Assembly (NCBI GenBank): GCA_045576175.1
Contig: JAZNFW010000122.1
Span: 1 to 5,945 of the forward strand
Reading direction: 5' to 3'
DNA length: 5,945 bases
Origin: RGIG8748 sp045576175
GTDB lineage: Bacteria > Bacillota > Clostridia > UMGS1810
Shown: in pieces, positions 5,186 through 5,945 of the stretch
Position numbering within the stretch: position 1 is the stretch's first letter
Layout of the letters: every line of letters begins with the position of its first letter
Position numbers and translations under genes: made by a program
Notes under the pieces: model-generated
What the model was told of the DNA's origin: nothing
What the model saw: only the letters and a program-made list of their open reading frames with translations
Database searches by the model: none

Positions 5186-5485
5186 TTACTCTCCTACAAC
5201 TATTTCACATATTTCTTCGTTTTCGGCTAGCTTTTCATTTAGCTTTTTGAGTGCCTTATCTACAAGTGACGAAAAATAGTCAAACGGCAATATTACCGAA
5301 AGCCAGGGGTACGAATTTACAAAGTCGGTGTAAACCTCTCTTAACTTAAGATAACCCGTTCCTGAACCATAGGTCATCTCTGCCTGCGCACACGCACACA
5401 CAAGATATTCTATTATGTTTTTTCTTCTCACAAGTAAAAAGAACACAAGACTTACTGCCAGAAGTACCAAAGACAACATATACAT
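5186..5485 (-). CDS. Phage holin-like protein (LL-H type)
   Basis: This 99-residue protein has one N-terminal membrane segment (about residues 3-19), a basic RRK stop, and a soluble tail. The tail contains AEMTYGSGTGYLKL (35-48) and a predicted amphipathic helix FSSLVDKALKKLNEKL (71-86). A membrane anchor followed by an AE-x-x-x-GSG-x-G block resembles the LL-H family of phage holins, which make membrane lesions so that an endolysin can reach the cell wall. The start has an excellent AGGAGG site that overlaps the stop of the upstream gene. A second in-frame ATG two codons later is also possible. It is the last gene of the minus-strand cassette, and no endolysin follows it. The call rests on remembered family pattern, so a general small membrane protein remains an alternative. 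Confidence 0.65.
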   Translation of the reverse strand: MYMLSLVLLAVSLVFFLLVRRKNIIEYLVCACAQAEMTYGSGTGYLKLREVYTDFVNSYPWLSVILPFDYFSSLVDKALKKLNEKLAENEEICEIVVGE

Positions 5486-5496
5486 ATACTCACCTC

Positions 5497-5772
5497 CTAT
5501 CCAAGAAGCACAGATATGAGAAAGCCCGCAACACCGCTTATGATTGCGGTGATACTGCTGTTTACGAGGACATCATATCTTTTTGCAGGTCTTTTTTCTA
5601 TAGTTTCCACCCTTTCTAAAACATTGGCAAAATCACTACGCATCTCCCTCATTTCCGATGCCAGTGAGTGAATTGAATCTGCCAGGTGTTCTATTCTGTC
5701 AAGCCTGTGGTGTGCCGACTTGACGCTTGATTCTACGAAAGCCATTCGCTCCCAGATTTCCTTTTCTTCCAT
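5497..5772 (-). CDS. XhlA-type phage membrane protein (holin-associated)
   Basis: The 91-residue protein has a long heptad-like helical region (about residues 5-60, with HHRLDRIEHLADSIHSLASE at 21-40), a basic RPAKR stretch (61-65), and a single C-terminal membrane segment (about 72-90). This coiled coil plus tail anchor matches the XhlA (PBSX hemolysin) family, which in Bacillus prophage PBSX works with a holin and an amidase in host cell lysis. The start is set by a GGAGGG site 4 bases upstream. The gene lies 10 bases after the preceding partial gene and 11 bases before the holin gene, so the three form one transcription unit. Membrane topology is clear; the lysis role is inferred from family and neighbours. 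Confidence 0.7.
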   Translation of the reverse strand: MEEKEIWERMAFVESSVKSAHHRLDRIEHLADSIHSLASEMREMRSDFANVLERVETIEKRPAKRYDVLVNSSITAIISGVAGFLISVLLG

Positions 5773-5782
5773 ATTCCCTCCG

Positions 5783-5945
5783 TCAGCTCATAATTCCGAC
5801 GGCACGCATCACAATAGTAAGACACCAAATCTTAGTGTCATCCAGATTGAGATTTCCGCTTCCGTCGCCCTTTATGATGCCTTCTTCCACTGCTTTTTTT
5901 ACATAAGGTTTGGCCCACGACGGACAATCATCTATTTTGTTATAC
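5783..5945 (-). CDS. C-terminal end of a phage-type protein with a WAKP module (partial)
   Basis: The minus strand is open from the window edge to a TGA at 5783-5785 and gives the last 53 residues of a protein whose start lies outside. It contains IDDCPSWAKPYVKKAVEEG (residues 4-22 of the visible part), then IIKGDGSGNLNLDDT. This pattern, a WA-x-P helix followed by a G-x-GD-G-x-G-x-L-x-L turn, resembles the SLH-like C-terminal module found on endolysins, amidases and other surface proteins encoded beside holins in Firmicute prophages. The catalytic part, if any, is not visible. Its position directly upstream of the XhlA-like gene agrees with a lysis or tail-end protein. It could instead be a small stand-alone SLH-like protein. 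Confidence 0.6.
   Translation of the reverse strand, partial: YNKIDDCPSWAKPYVKKAVEEGIIKGDGSGNLNLDDTKIWCLTIVMRAVGIMS

Overview
The window looks like chromosomal DNA of an anaerobic, low-to-moderate GC member of the Firmicutes (class Clostridia; I cannot place it more finely). The reasons are strong purine-rich Shine-Dalgarno sites, consensus sigma-A type promoters, the [FeFe]-hydrogenase maturation genes with a TM1266-family regulator, and a Gram-positive type prophage lysis cassette. No rRNA, tRNA, CRISPR array, insertion sequence or replication origin was seen.

Layout. (1) Bases 39-1201, minus strand: madL-madM, the two subunits of a sodium-dependent malonate transporter, overlapping by four bases (ATGA). 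(2) Bases 1202-1360: a divergent control region. It holds a perfect consensus promoter for madL, a near-consensus promoter for the regulator, a candidate LysR-type operator (T-N11-A) between them and an inverted repeat across the regulator promoter. (3) Bases 1361-2227, plus strand: a LysR-family regulator, probably the local regulator of madLM. (4) Bases 2228-2396: a promoter with a palindrome over its -35 box, then a leader RNA of about 98 nt that ends in an intrinsic terminator directly before the first ribosome binding site. (5) Bases 2397-5149, plus strand: a tight operon of a TM1266-family regulator, hydE and hydG, the genes overlapping by 11 and 8 bases. (6) Bases 5153-5184: a strong, probably bidirectional terminator. 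(7) Bases 5186-5945, minus strand: three small phage-type genes (an LL-H-type holin, an XhlA-type membrane protein and the C-terminal end of a protein running off the window), convergent with hydG.

How the genes work together. MadL and MadM import malonate, and the LysR protein probably senses malonate or a derivative. HydE and HydG are two of the three maturases that build the active-site cluster of [FeFe] hydrogenase. The third, HydF, and the hydrogenase itself are not in the window. The small TM1266 protein is known from gene context as a companion of these maturases. The phage genes have no functional link to the rest and probably mark one edge of a prophage or prophage remnant.

The most interesting unexplained element is the hyd leader. 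Its terminator can be replaced by an alternative pairing in which two upstream segments capture both terminator arms. No leader peptide start is present, so this resembles a conditional attenuator: a riboswitch, or an RNA bound by a protein.
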